From assembly GCF_019913785.1 (NCBI RefSeq), contig NZ_JAIOHK010000057.1, positions 1 through 32,466 on the forward strand: a stretch of DNA of 32,466 nucleotides, written 5' to 3'. Within the stretch, counting starts at the first letter, position 1. Every line of letters starts with the position of its first letter. This DNA is from Altibacter sp. (GTDB lineage Bacteria; Bacteroidota; Bacteroidia; Flavobacteriales; Flavobacteriaceae). Positions 8,479-16,756 of the stretch are shown piece by piece. The notes below the pieces were generated by a model. The model was not told the DNA's origin. It searched no databases and saw only the letters and a program-made list of their open reading frames with translations. The position numbers and the translations under genes are program-made.

Positions 8479-11229
8479 ATGGATAGATTTTCTTTTCTCA
8501 ACGCGGTTCACCCCGCCTATATCGCAGATCTTTACGATAAATATTTACAGTATCCCGACAGTATAGAACCTAGCTGGAGAGCCTTTTTCCAAGGGTTCGA
8601 TTTTGGCATTGAAAACGGTTCTTTAGAAGCACTGGGGATTGAACAGAACGGACAAGAAATTCCCGAAAACCTTCTAAAGGAATTTCAGGTTATCAAATTG
8701 ATCGATGGCTATCGTACACGAGGACACCTTTTTACGAAAACAAATCCGGTACGAGCACGAAGAAAGTATTCCCCTACCTTAGATCTTGAGAACTTTGGCC
8801 TGTCAGAAGCCGATTTGAAAACGAAGTTCAAAGCGGCCGATATTTTAGGTATTCCCGAAACCACGCTGGAAGAAATTGTAAAGCACCTTCAAAGCATTTA
8901 TTGCGAATCCATAGGGATCGAGTATATGTATATTCGAAATCCTCAGGAAATTCAGTGGATTCAGGATAAGTTGAATATCAACGACAATCAGCCTAAATTC
9001 TCTGATGCGCAAAAGAAGCATATCCTCAAAAAGCTGAACGAAGCAGTTTCTTTTGAGAGCTTTTTACACACCAAATATGTTGGCCAAAAGCGATTCTCGT
9101 TGGAAGGAGGCGAAAGCTTAATTCCTGCCTTGGATACATTAATTGAAAATGCAGCCGAAAAAGGAGTAGAAGAATTTGTCATGGGAATGGCACACCGGGG
9201 ACGCTTAAGTACACTCACCAATATCTTCGGAAAAAGCGCCAAGGATATTTTTAGCGAATTTGACGGAAAGGATTATGCGCTGGATATTTTTGACGGGGAT
9301 GTAAAATACCATTTGGGGTGGACTTCTAAGCGGAAAACCGAATCTGGAAAGGAAATTAATTTAAATATTGCTCCCAACCCCTCGCACCTAGAGACCGTCG
9401 GGGCTATTGTACAAGGGATAGCCAGAGCGAAACAGGACGATCATCACAAAGGAAATGCAAAAGCAGTTCTTCCTATTATTGTACATGGTGATGCCGCTAT
9501 CGCTGGACAAGGCATCGTATATGAAATTGTGCAAATGGCACAATTGGATGGTTATAAAACAGGAGGAACCATTCATATAGTGGTAAATAATCAGATTGGA
9601 TTTACCACAAATTATTTGGATGCCAGATCGTCCACCTATTGTACCGATGTGGGCAAGGTTACCTTGTCTCCCGTACTTCACGTAAATGCCGATGATGCCG
9701 AAGCCGTGGTACATGCCATGTCTTTTGCGTTGGACTTTAGAATGGAATTTGGTCGCGATGTGTTTATCGACCTGCTTGGCTATCGTAAATACGGTCATAA
9801 CGAAGGCGATGAACCTCGATTTACCCAGCCGAAATTATACAAAGCCATTGCGAAACATGATAATCCCCGTGATATATATGTTCAAAAATTGATAGCGCAG
9901 GGTGTAATTGAAAAGGGGTACATTGAGCAACTAGAACTAGAATATAAGGAGCGTCTGGAAGAAAATCTGGAAGATTCCCGGAAAATAGCTAAAACCGAAG
10001 TTACGCCATTTATGCAAGACGAATGGGAAGGATATATTTATGCCGAAGAGGATGAAATGATGGAAGATGTTGATACTTCGGTCGATTTAAAACAACTCAC
10101 CGAAATAGCAGAGGTCATTACCCAATTGCCGAAGGATAAAAAGTTTCTTCGGAAAATTTCAAAACTTATCGAAGCCCGTCACACCATGTACTTTGAGGAC
10201 AATCAACTGGATTGGGCAATGGGCGAATTGCTGGCCTACGGAACACTATTAAAAGAAGGCCACGATGTTCGTATGAGTGGACAAGATGTAGAAAGAGGTA
10301 CTTTTTCACATCGACATGCAGTCGTGAAAGTAGAAGACAGTGAAGAAGAAATAATTCTACTCAACCAATTAAAAGGTAAGCAGGCCGATTTTTATATTTA
10401 TAACTCCTTACTTTCGGAATATGGGGTGGTAGGATTTGATTATGGCTATGCTATGGCGAGTCCAATTACACTTACCATATGGGAGGCACAATTTGGAGAC
10501 TTCAGTAATGGAGCTCAAATTATGATCGATCAATACATTTCGGCAGCAGAAGATAAATGGAAGCTTCAGAATGGGATGGTAATGTTCTTGCCTCATGGGT
10601 ATGAAGGACAGGGTGCTGAACATTCTTCAGCAAGAATGGAAAGATTCCTGCAATTGTGTGCCAATGACAATATGTTTGTCGCCGATGTGACAACGCCCGC
10701 AAATTTATTTCACTTATTGCGCAGACAACTAAAGGTAAAGTATCGTAAACCCCTAATTGTTTTTACACCTAAAAGCTTGTTGCGTCATCCAAAAGTACTT
10801 TCAACAAAAGAAGAATTTGCAAACGGAAGTTTTCAGATGACCATTGACGACGCAACGGCAAAACCAAATACAATAAAGTCGTTGGTTTTTGTAACCGGTA
10901 AATTTTATTACGATTTACTGGAAAAACGAGAAGAATTACAACGAGATGATGTTGCTTTGGTTCGCGTGGAACAATTGTTTCCACTCCCAACGGAGCAAAT
11001 GAAAGAGATCATCAAGAAATATAAAAACGCAAATGATATTGTTTGGGCACAGGAAGAGCCAAGAAATATGGGGGCCTATGCACATATCTTAATGCATTTT
11101 GACGAGGCTAGAAATTTTAGATTTTGTAGTAGAAAACCCTATGCAGCACCTGCTTCCGGAAGCAGCGTTCGTTCGAAATTGCGTCATGCAAAAGTGATCG
11201 AAAGCGTTTTTAATATTGAAAAAGAATAA
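8479..11229 (+). CDS. sucA: 2-oxoglutarate dehydrogenase E1 component
   Basis: This 916-residue thiamine diphosphate enzyme decarboxylates 2-oxoglutarate and passes the succinyl group to the E2 lipoyl arm in the TCA cycle. The N-terminal E1-specific segment (FLNAVHPAYIADLYDKYLQYPDSIEPSWRAFF) is followed by GMAHRGRLSTL, HLGWTSKRK, IVHGDAAIAGQGIVYE and VNNQIGFTTN in the TPP domain, then the pyrimidine-binding domain (SGQDVERGTFSHRHAV) and the C-terminal transketolase domain ending EPRNMGAYAHI. Length is normal. I start at 8479 (MDRFSFLN) because this matches the family N-terminus and the -7 element lies upstream; the in-frame ATG at 8428 would add a hydrophobic stretch not expected in E1. sucB follows after 36 bases, so the two form an operon. 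The E3 gene is not in this window. Confidence 0.97.
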   Translation: MDRFSFLNAVHPAYIADLYDKYLQYPDSIEPSWRAFFQGFDFGIENGSLEALGIEQNGQEIPENLLKEFQVIKLIDGYRTRGHLFTKTNPVRARRKYSPTLDLENFGLSEADLKTKFKAADILGIPETTLEEIVKHLQSIYCESIGIEYMYIRNPQEIQWIQDKLNINDNQPKFSDAQKKHILKKLNEAVSFESFLHTKYVGQKRFSLEGGESLIPALDTLIENAAEKGVEEFVMGMAHRGRLSTLTNIFGKSAKDIFSEFDGKDYALDIFDGDVKYHLGWTSKRKTESGKEINLNIAPNPSHLETVGAIVQGIARAKQDDHHKGNAKAVLPIIVHGDAAIAGQGIVYEIVQMAQLDGYKTGGTIHIVVNNQIGFTTNYLDARSSTYCTDVGKVTLSPVLHVNADDAEAVVHAMSFALDFRMEFGRDVFIDLLGYRKYGHNEGDEPRFTQPKLYKAIAKHDNPRDIYVQKLIAQGVIEKGYIEQLELEYKERLEENLEDSRKIAKTEVTPFMQDEWEGYIYAEEDEMMEDVDTSVDLKQLTEIAEVITQLPKDKKFLRKISKLIEARHTMYFEDNQLDWAMGELLAYGTLLKEGHDVRMSGQDVERGTFSHRHAVVKVEDSEEEIILLNQLKGKQADFYIYNSLLSEYGVVGFDYGYAMASPITLTIWEAQFGDFSNGAQIMIDQYISAAEDKWKLQNGMVMFLPHGYEGQGAEHSSARMERFLQLCANDNMFVADVTTPANLFHLLRRQLKVKYRKPLIVFTPKSLLRHPKVLSTKEEFANGSFQMTIDDATAKPNTIKSLVFVTGKFYYDLLEKREELQRDDVALVRVEQLFPLPTEQMKEIIKKYKNANDIVWAQEEPRNMGAYAHILMHFDEARNFRFCSRKPYAAPASGSSVRSKLRHAKVIESVFNIEKE

Positions 11230-11265
11230 ATATAACCACTCCTTTTTTAGGAAAATAGAATTAGT

Positions 11266-12474
11266 ATGGCATTAGAGATGAAAGTTCCCTCACCGGGAGA
11301 ATCCATTACAGAAGTAGAAATTGCACAATGGTTAGTGGCCGACGGCGATTGGGTTGAAAAGGATCAAGCCATTGCCGAAGTGGACAGCGATAAAGCAACA
11401 CTAGAACTTCCGGCCGAAGCAAGCGGAATTATTACCCTAATGGCGGAAGAAGGAGATGCCGTGGCGGTTGGACAGGTAGTTTGTTTAATCGATACGAAGG
11501 CCAAAAGACCAGACGGAGCCAAAGAGGTTGCTACTCAGGAAGCACCAAAAGAGGCGAAGAAAGAAGCGCCTATAGAAACCCCTAAAAAAGAGAGTTATGC
11601 CACAGGAACACCTTCACCGGCGGCAAAAAAGATTCTCGATGAGAAAGGTGTTTCAACAAAAGAAGTAAAAGGATCGGGACGTGATGGGCGTATCACGAAA
11701 AGCGACGCGGAAAATGCCGTCCCTTCCATGGGTACACCGGGAACAGGTGCTAGAGGAACCGAACGCAAAAAATTGTCAATGCTGCGTCGAAGAGTAGCGG
11801 AGCGGTTGGTAACAGCAAAAAATGAAACGGCCATGCTCACCACCTTCAACGAAGTGGATATGAGCCCTATTTTTGAACTTCGGAATCAATACAAAGAGCA
11901 ATTCAAGGAAAAACACGGGGTTGGTTTAGGGTTTATGTCCTTCTTTACACTGGCTGTGGTACGAGCTCTCCAACTATATCCAGATGTGAATTCGATGATC
12001 GATGGCGATTTTCAGATAAGACATGATTTCGTGGACATTTCCATAGCCGTCTCTGGTCCGAAGGGATTGATGGTTCCTGTAATTCGAAATGCCGAGAACT
12101 TAACTTTTAGAGGAGTGGAAGCTGAAGTAAAGCGTTTGGCACTTCGTGCGCGTGATGGACAAATAACCGTGGATGAAATGACAGGAGGAACCTTTACTAT
12201 TTCGAACGGAGGGGTTTTTGGAAGTATGCTTTCAACGCCTATTATCAATCCGCCACAATCCGGAATTTTAGGAATGCACAATATCGTAGAACGCCCCGTT
12301 GTACGGGACGGAGCGATTGTAATTGCACCGGTTATGTTCGTGGCCCTTTCTTATGACCATAGAATTATTGACGGAAGAGAATCTGTAGGTTTTTTAGTTG
12401 CGGTAAAAGAAGCCTTGGAAAACCCAACCGAATTATTGATGGACAACGATGTAAAAAGAGCTTTAGAATTATAA
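11266..12474 (+). CDS. sucB: 2-oxoglutarate dehydrogenase E2, dihydrolipoyl succinyltransferase
   Basis: The 402-residue core subunit of the 2-oxoglutarate dehydrogenase complex transfers the succinyl group from lipoamide to CoA. Domains in order: an N-terminal lipoyl domain with the lipoylation site in EVDSDKATLEL (Lys43), a charged Ala/Lys/Glu/Pro linker (about 80-110), a peripheral-subunit-binding domain (SPAAKKILDEKGVSTKEVKGSGRDGRITKSD, about 113-147), a second linker, and a catalytic domain ending with the active-site motif SYDHRIIDGRE (His at about 365, Asp at about 369). One lipoyl domain is normal for this E2 type. It sits 36 bases after sucA and is followed by a strong terminator, so sucAB is a two-gene unit. 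Confidence 0.97.
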   Translation: MALEMKVPSPGESITEVEIAQWLVADGDWVEKDQAIAEVDSDKATLELPAEASGIITLMAEEGDAVAVGQVVCLIDTKAKRPDGAKEVATQEAPKEAKKEAPIETPKKESYATGTPSPAAKKILDEKGVSTKEVKGSGRDGRITKSDAENAVPSMGTPGTGARGTERKKLSMLRRRVAERLVTAKNETAMLTTFNEVDMSPIFELRNQYKEQFKEKHGVGLGFMSFFTLAVVRALQLYPDVNSMIDGDFQIRHDFVDISIAVSGPKGLMVPVIRNAENLTFRGVEAEVKRLALRARDGQITVDEMTGGTFTISNGGVFGSMLSTPIINPPQSGILGMHNIVERPVVRDGAIVIAPVMFVALSYDHRIIDGRESVGFLVAVKEALENPTELLMDNDVKRALEL

Positions 12475-12493
12475 ATGTACAGACATACAAAAT

Positions 12494-12523
12494 AAAAAAA
12501 CCCGGCCATGAGCCGGGTTTTTT
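12494..12523. terminator. Bidirectional terminator between sucB and the minus-strand genes
   Basis: CCCGGC (12501-12506) and GCCGGG (12512-12517) form a GC-rich hairpin with a 5-base loop, flanked by seven A before and six T after. It can stop both the sucAB transcript and minus-strand transcripts coming through the small membrane protein and response regulator genes. Confidence 0.9.
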
Positions 12524-12558
12524 AATCCGATTAGTTAGTTGAAATGATAACCGATAAA

Positions 12559-12657
12559 CTATTTAAATGAAACGAAATAATTCACTACGTTGAGAAGAAC
12601 TATACTGACAATAGATATAATTAAGATGATTATAATGATCTTTTTTGTTCTTGTCAT
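12559..12657 (-). CDS. Candidate very small single-helix membrane protein
   Basis: I do not recognise a family. Read from the ATG at 12657, the 32-residue peptide is MTRTKK, then a hydrophobic helix (IIIIILIISIVSIVLLNVV) and NYFVSFK: basic start, one membrane span, aromatic residues at the far end. The Ile codons vary (ATC, ATT, ATA), which argues against a simple repeat artefact. In-frame upstream starts exist at 12696 (adds MKNSALLKQEKHI) and a GTG at 12744 inside a palindrome. It lies downstream of the response regulator in the same direction and just before a terminator. Being so short, it may not be a gene; conservation in relatives would decide. Confidence 0.4.
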   Translation of the reverse strand: MTRTKKIIIIILIISIVSIVLLNVVNYFVSFK

Positions 12658-12731
12658 AATATGTTTCTCTTGCTTCAACAACGCTGAATTTTTCATACGG
12701 TAAAAGTGAGAAATTATGTACAAAGCTGAAA

Positions 12732-12747
12732 TACGTGTTAACACGTA
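12732..12747. promoter_or_regulatory. Perfect 16-bp palindrome in the regulator-small ORF gap
   Basis: TACGTGTTAACACGTA is a perfect palindrome with no spacer, located between the response regulator stop codon (12775) and the candidate small membrane protein. It could be a dimeric regulator site. No terminator-like T run follows it directly, so termination is a weaker explanation. The binding protein is unknown. Confidence 0.4.
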
Positions 12748-12774
12748 AATTGAATTGAAATGATTTTTAGCGAG

Positions 12775-13410
12775 TTACATAAACTTGTCCTGATGCTCTT
12801 TTGCCCAAATTAATAAACTGTTGGTTTTGTGTTCGAGCTCTAACTTGGTAATAATGTTGCTTCGGTGTTTTTCGACAGTTCGGTAAGAGATAAATAACAA
12901 GGATGCTATTTCCTTGTTGGTTTTGTCATTGGCAATGAGCTTTAAGATTTTCTTTTCGGAAGGAGTAAGACTTTTTAATGAATTTTCTTCACGGCTATTG
13001 GGACCAAGCAGCCCTTTAATTTCGGGACTAAAGAAGGCATTTCCATTTGAAACAGCTTTAATACAGGTCTCAATTTCTTCCAAGGCAAACTCCTTTAAAA
13101 CATATCCGAAGATATTAAGGTCCTGTGCTTGCTGATACAGTTCCTTCTCTTTGTGTAATGTTATGAGGATTATTCTAGTAGCTATCCCATTGGTTTTACA
13201 CTTTTGTGCTATTTCCAAACCCGACATAAAGGGCATTTGGATGTCCAAAATTGCGATATCGGGGTTCAGTTTTGTAATTAAATTATAGGCTTCCCTTCCA
13301 TTGTTGCCACTTCCAATAATATTGTAATTCTTTTCTAGGAGAAAGTCATTTAGACCCTTTAATAGTAAAGGGTGATCGTCTGCGGTAATAATGGTACCTT
13401 TATTTTTCAT
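12775..13410 (-). CDS. NarL/LuxR-type response regulator
   Basis: A 211-residue cytoplasmic transcription factor. The receiver domain (1-120) has the acidic pair D11/D12, the phospho-acceptor Asp56 in DIAILDIQMPFMSG, Thr84 and Lys106. A LuxR-type helix-turn-helix follows (LTPSEKKILKLIANDKTNKEIASLLFISYRTVEKHRSNIITKLEL, about 148-192). The ATG at 13410 shares its A with the TGA stop of the kinase gene, so the two are translationally coupled and form a cognate pair. I preferred this ATG to the TTG one codon upstream. Target genes are unknown; the palindrome downstream at 12732-12747 is one candidate site. Confidence 0.93.
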   Translation of the reverse strand: MKNKGTIITADDHPLLLKGLNDFLLEKNYNIIGSGNNGREAYNLITKLNPDIAILDIQMPFMSGLEIAQKCKTNGIATRIILITLHKEKELYQQAQDLNIFGYVLKEFALEEIETCIKAVSNGNAFFSPEIKGLLGPNSREENSLKSLTPSEKKILKLIANDKTNKEIASLLFISYRTVEKHRSNIITKLELEHKTNSLLIWAKEHQDKFM

Positions 13411-15422
13411 CAAATAGGAAATTGGAATTCTAAAGAAGTTCCGTTATTAATTTTGGACTGTACTTTCATTTGCCCGTTTAAAAATTTTGTTCGCTCCAGT
13501 AATGTTTTTAAGCCCAATGACTTTATATCCTGATATTTTTCTGAAAAGTCAAAACCTTCGCCATTATCTTTTATGGATATGACAATATTATTGGTAAGTT
13601 TTTTAATAGATACCTTGCTAGCTTCAGCCTTGGCATGCTTCAAGACGTTATTTAAACTTTCCTGTACAATTCGATAGATATTGACTTCCTGTTCGGGAGA
13701 AAATAAATTGTCAATATTGTCTATTTCTGAAGAAATAAATAAGGTAGTGTTTTCATCTATTTGCGTTAGCGTATGCTGAATCGCCTTCGTTATACCCATT
13801 TCCTGAAGCTGAAACGGATGCAGGTCACGTGAAATCGTTCGAACCTCATCAATGGCGTGATCCACCATTTTTTTTGTGGCATCATCTCCATTCGAAATAA
13901 CCTTGTTTTTAATAAGCAAGAGGCGCTGTCCAAGACCGTCATGCAGATCTTTAGAAATACGTTTGCGTTCCTCTTCTTGAGAAACCAATAGTTTCTGACT
14001 AAATTTTTCTTGAAGGATCTTGTTGTTTTTTAGGTTTTGCTGATTTCGGAATAAAAGGATCACACCAAATAATAATAATAAAGCAATACTTGAGAATGCT
14101 ACTACTTTTTTGAACGACTCATTATCTTTTTCCAGCAACTGAATATTAGTGTTTTTTTCTACAAGATCTCTTTCCTTTTTTTCGGTTTCATATAGAGTTT
14201 GATAATAGGCCAACGCATTGGCAGTACTTCGGTTATAGATGGAATCACTTATCGTAATGTACGCTTTCTTGCTTTCAAGGCTATTTTTATAATCCCCTTT
14301 TTTCGAATAGATTTCAGCTAGCAGGTCGTATGATTCTAAAATAGCATCGGTATAGCTATAAGAAAGGGAGTTTTCTAGTTTCTTTTGGGCATGTAGAAGC
14401 GCCGTATCATAATCGCCAAGGGCAAAATGATATTTTGCTATGGCACTGTTGTAGTTCAATTGGGAGTTAACATCCCCAACATTTTCATTCCATTCACTTA
14501 CCAGTTTTATGTGTTTTGTTGCACTATCAATAGCATTTTCCGATGCAAAATATTCGGCAAGTTTGGCATGTACTAAAATAGAATTAGGATAGTCTCTTTG
14601 TGTTTCAGCGCCTTTGTCTAAAATTTCTATGGCTTTGTTAAAGTATTCCAATTGGAGTTTTTTATTGCCCATTTTCCCATAATCCAAGGCCTGATTATAG
14701 TATTCGACCACAAGAAAATTGTTTAGGTTCAGCTCCTTTAATTTTTCAATGATCTTATCTCGTTCTTCCTTTGCTTTGTCATAGAAGCTATTCATACTAA
14801 ACATGGTGGTAATTCCTTGCTGAGCATGTACCATATATGTATAGTCTTTAAGTGCTTCGTAGTAGTCATAGGCTTTTTTATAATTTTCGCCGGCTGGGAC
14901 AAATTGCCCGAGATTCGAATAGGCCTGTCCTTTAAATAGGTAAACATCGGCTAAATAGATGGAATCATTGGGCGAGAAGTTTTCTAGCGCAAGTGAATAG
15001 TCTTCTATGGCTTTTTTAAGATCGATCCAAAAATTAGCCCTTCCGCGCTTTAGATAGAGTCCGCCCAGTAAAAAGCTATCTTTGATTTTATATTTATGAG
15101 CAAGCACACCATTAATGATTGAGACGGCTTGTTCGGGTCTGTTTTTTCTACTTGTAATAGTGAACTGCAAGTTCATTGCCTTACGTGCGGCTTTTTCAAT
15201 ACTGTCTACATCCTTTGCTAGGTCAATATACTGAATACTGTAATCAACAAATGTATCGTCGTCTTCTTGAAAAGTTTTAGAAATTACCGAATCTAATGCG
15301 AGAAGTTGTATCTCTGTGTTTTGTGCTGCGGCCGCTAACTTTTTATAGTATTCTACATCCTGTGCAACCCCCAAGTTTGGGAATACAAAGCTTATGACGA
15401 AAAGTGCCAGGAGATTTTTCAA
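13410..15422 (-). CDS. TPR-containing HisKA_3-type sensor histidine kinase
   Basis: This 670-residue protein is a membrane-bound sensor kinase of the NarX/DesK-like class. An N-terminal signal peptide (about 1-20) leads into a periplasmic region of TPR-like helical repeats (about 25-410, for example LYLKRGRANFWIDLKKAIEDYSLALE), then a short coiled coil, one membrane helix (about 440-458), the dimerisation domain with phospho-acceptor His494 in ERKRISKDLHDGLGQR, and a HATPase_c domain (IVQESLNNVLKHAKA, NGEGFDF, GLKTLLERTKFLNGQ). The start is a TTG: an in-frame TAA lies three codons upstream and no ATG precedes the signal peptide. The stop overlaps the regulator's ATG. The TPR sensor part suggests control by protein or peptide contact in the periplasm, but the signal is unknown. 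Confidence 0.92.
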   Translation of the reverse strand: MKNLLALFVISFVFPNLGVAQDVEYYKKLAAAAQNTEIQLLALDSVISKTFQEDDDTFVDYSIQYIDLAKDVDSIEKAARKAMNLQFTITSRKNRPEQAVSIINGVLAHKYKIKDSFLLGGLYLKRGRANFWIDLKKAIEDYSLALENFSPNDSIYLADVYLFKGQAYSNLGQFVPAGENYKKAYDYYEALKDYTYMVHAQQGITTMFSMNSFYDKAKEERDKIIEKLKELNLNNFLVVEYYNQALDYGKMGNKKLQLEYFNKAIEILDKGAETQRDYPNSILVHAKLAEYFASENAIDSATKHIKLVSEWNENVGDVNSQLNYNSAIAKYHFALGDYDTALLHAQKKLENSLSYSYTDAILESYDLLAEIYSKKGDYKNSLESKKAYITISDSIYNRSTANALAYYQTLYETEKKERDLVEKNTNIQLLEKDNESFKKVVAFSSIALLLLFGVILLFRNQQNLKNNKILQEKFSQKLLVSQEEERKRISKDLHDGLGQRLLLIKNKVISNGDDATKKMVDHAIDEVRTISRDLHPFQLQEMGITKAIQHTLTQIDENTTLFISSEIDNIDNLFSPEQEVNIYRIVQESLNNVLKHAKAEASKVSIKKLTNNIVISIKDNGEGFDFSEKYQDIKSLGLKTLLERTKFLNGQMKVQSKINNGTSLEFQFPI

Positions 15423-15495
15423 ATTGCGTTAGGTTTGTTTGGTAATACTTAAAAGTAACAATTTTTTTTAAAGTGGTCTGTTAATATTTTTCTTT

Positions 15496-15933
15496 TTACT
15501 TTACATATACACAATTCCTGCCATAATCAATAACGGCTCGCGTTGCTTTTAAGAAATCGGCTCCAATAATCCCATGAATGGGGCCCTCATTTACTTCTGC
15601 TAACGCTTCGTTTACATGTGATAGGTCAAACAATACAAAGTCCATATTTTTAGACTGCCAACCTCCCATAGAGATATGGTTTTTTCGGGCTAATTCGGTT
15701 TTCATATTTACAGCCCCGGCCCCGGCTGCCTTAATATCACTTTTTTCATTTTTCAGAAAAAAATAATCGATACTATCAAATCCAATACAACTTGTAGACG
15801 CACCCGTATCAAGAATAAAGTCACCCGCAATTTTATTAATCTTAGCAGCAAGCTTATAATGCCCCGAACTTAATTTTTTCAAAGGGATTCTGTGAAACCC
15901 ATTCGTTTCTAATAATCTTCTTAATTGCGTCAC
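15496..15933 (-). CDS. Retropepsin-like aspartic protease
   Basis: A 145-residue protein with the retropepsin/clan AA signature: GDFILDTGASTSCIG carries the catalytic DTG (Asp42) and the C-terminal HGIIGADFLKATRAVIDYGRNCVYV matches the second conserved hydrophobic-Gly segment. With only one DTG it would have to act as a homodimer, as viral and bacterial retropepsin-like proteins do. There is no signal peptide or membrane helix, so it is probably cytoplasmic; substrate unknown. The only in-frame start that keeps the N-terminal region is the GTG at 15933. A -7-like TATCTTTA (15954-15947) lies 13 bases before it. The gene is divergent from tatD, with overlapping promoter regions. Confidence 0.8.
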   Translation of the reverse strand: MTQLRRLLETNGFHRIPLKKLSSGHYKLAAKINKIAGDFILDTGASTSCIGFDSIDYFFLKNEKSDIKAAGAGAVNMKTELARKNHISMGGWQSKNMDFVLFDLSHVNEALAEVNEGPIHGIIGADFLKATRAVIDYGRNCVYVK

Positions 15934-15942
15934 GCGATTTTT

Positions 15943-15976
15943 TTTGTAAAGATAGGTAACAAAAATGTTAGCTTTG
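15943..15976 (+). promoter_or_regulatory. Promoter of tatD, overlapping the divergent protease promoter
   Basis: TTTG (15943-15946), a 22-base spacer and an exact TAGCTTTG (15969-15976) precede the tatD ATG at 15982 by only five bases, so the transcript may be leaderless. On the opposite strand TATCTTTA (15954-15947) could serve the retropepsin-like gene, so the two promoters overlap. Confidence 0.6.
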
Positions 15977-15981
15977 CAGAG

Positions 15982-16746
15982 ATGCTAACAGACACACATA
16001 CTCATTTATATAGTGAGGCATTCCAAGAGGATCGAGAGGCTATGATGAAGCGCGCATTTGAACAAGGTGTGGAACGTTTTTTTATTCCGGCGATAGACAG
16101 TGGATATACAGAAGCCATGTATGCCTTGGAGCAAGACTACCCCAACCACATATTTTTGATGATGGGATTGCATCCAACTTCGGTAAAAGAGAATTATGAA
16201 GAGGAGCTAACACATGTAGAAGCCGAATTCAAAAAAAGAAATTTTTACGCCGTTGGGGAGATTGGGATCGACCTGTATTGGGATAAAACTACGCTAGGGA
16301 TTCAGAAAAAGGCATTTAAACGGCAGATTCAACTCGCAAAAAAGTACAAGCTACCTATCGTGATTCACTGTAGAGATGCTTTTGATGAAATTTTTGAGGT
16401 TTTGGAAACCGAGAAAGATGATCAGCTCTTCGGAATTTTTCACTGTTTCACAGGAACTTTTGAGCAGGCACAACGGGCAATTTCGTTTTGTATGAAGTTG
16501 GGTATAGGAGGGGTAGTTACCTTTAAGAATGGTAAAATCGATCAATTTTTAAATCAGATAGACCTGAAGCATATCGTTTTGGAAACCGATGCTCCTTATT
16601 TATCTCCGGTCCCACATCGGGGAAAGCGCAATGAAAGTAGTTATCTTGCTCTGGTGTGTAAAAAGGTGGCAGAGGTTTACGGGGTTTCCGAAGCAGAAAT
16701 CGCTAACGTAACCACGGCGAATTCAAAAGCGGTATTTGGAATCTAA
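15982..16746 (+). CDS. tatD: TatD-family metal-dependent hydrolase (DNase)
   Basis: A 254-residue cytoplasmic TIM-barrel hydrolase of the TatD family (3'-5' DNase activity is known for E. coli TatD). All metal-site motifs are present: DTHTHLY at the N-terminus, GEIGIDLYW, PIVIHCRDA, IFHCFTG and LETDAPYLSPVPHRG. I start at the ATG at 15982; the longer reading frame from 15925 begins upstream of a perfect -7 element and adds a stretch foreign to the family. The asparaginase gene begins 10 bases after the stop, so tatD and ansA are likely co-transcribed. TatD paralogues (TatD, YcfH, YjjV) are hard to separate without alignment. Confidence 0.93.
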   Translation: MLTDTHTHLYSEAFQEDREAMMKRAFEQGVERFFIPAIDSGYTEAMYALEQDYPNHIFLMMGLHPTSVKENYEEELTHVEAEFKKRNFYAVGEIGIDLYWDKTTLGIQKKAFKRQIQLAKKYKLPIVIHCRDAFDEIFEVLETEKDDQLFGIFHCFTGTFEQAQRAISFCMKLGIGGVVTFKNGKIDQFLNQIDLKHIVLETDAPYLSPVPHRGKRNESSYLALVCKKVAEVYGVSEAEIANVTTANSKAVFGI

Positions 16747-16756
16747 AGCAATAAAA

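Noticed and set aside
9388-9798. 136-codon frame antisense to sucA
   Set aside because: It lies wholly within a well-supported gene and its translation shows no family features; a shadow of codon use on the other strand.
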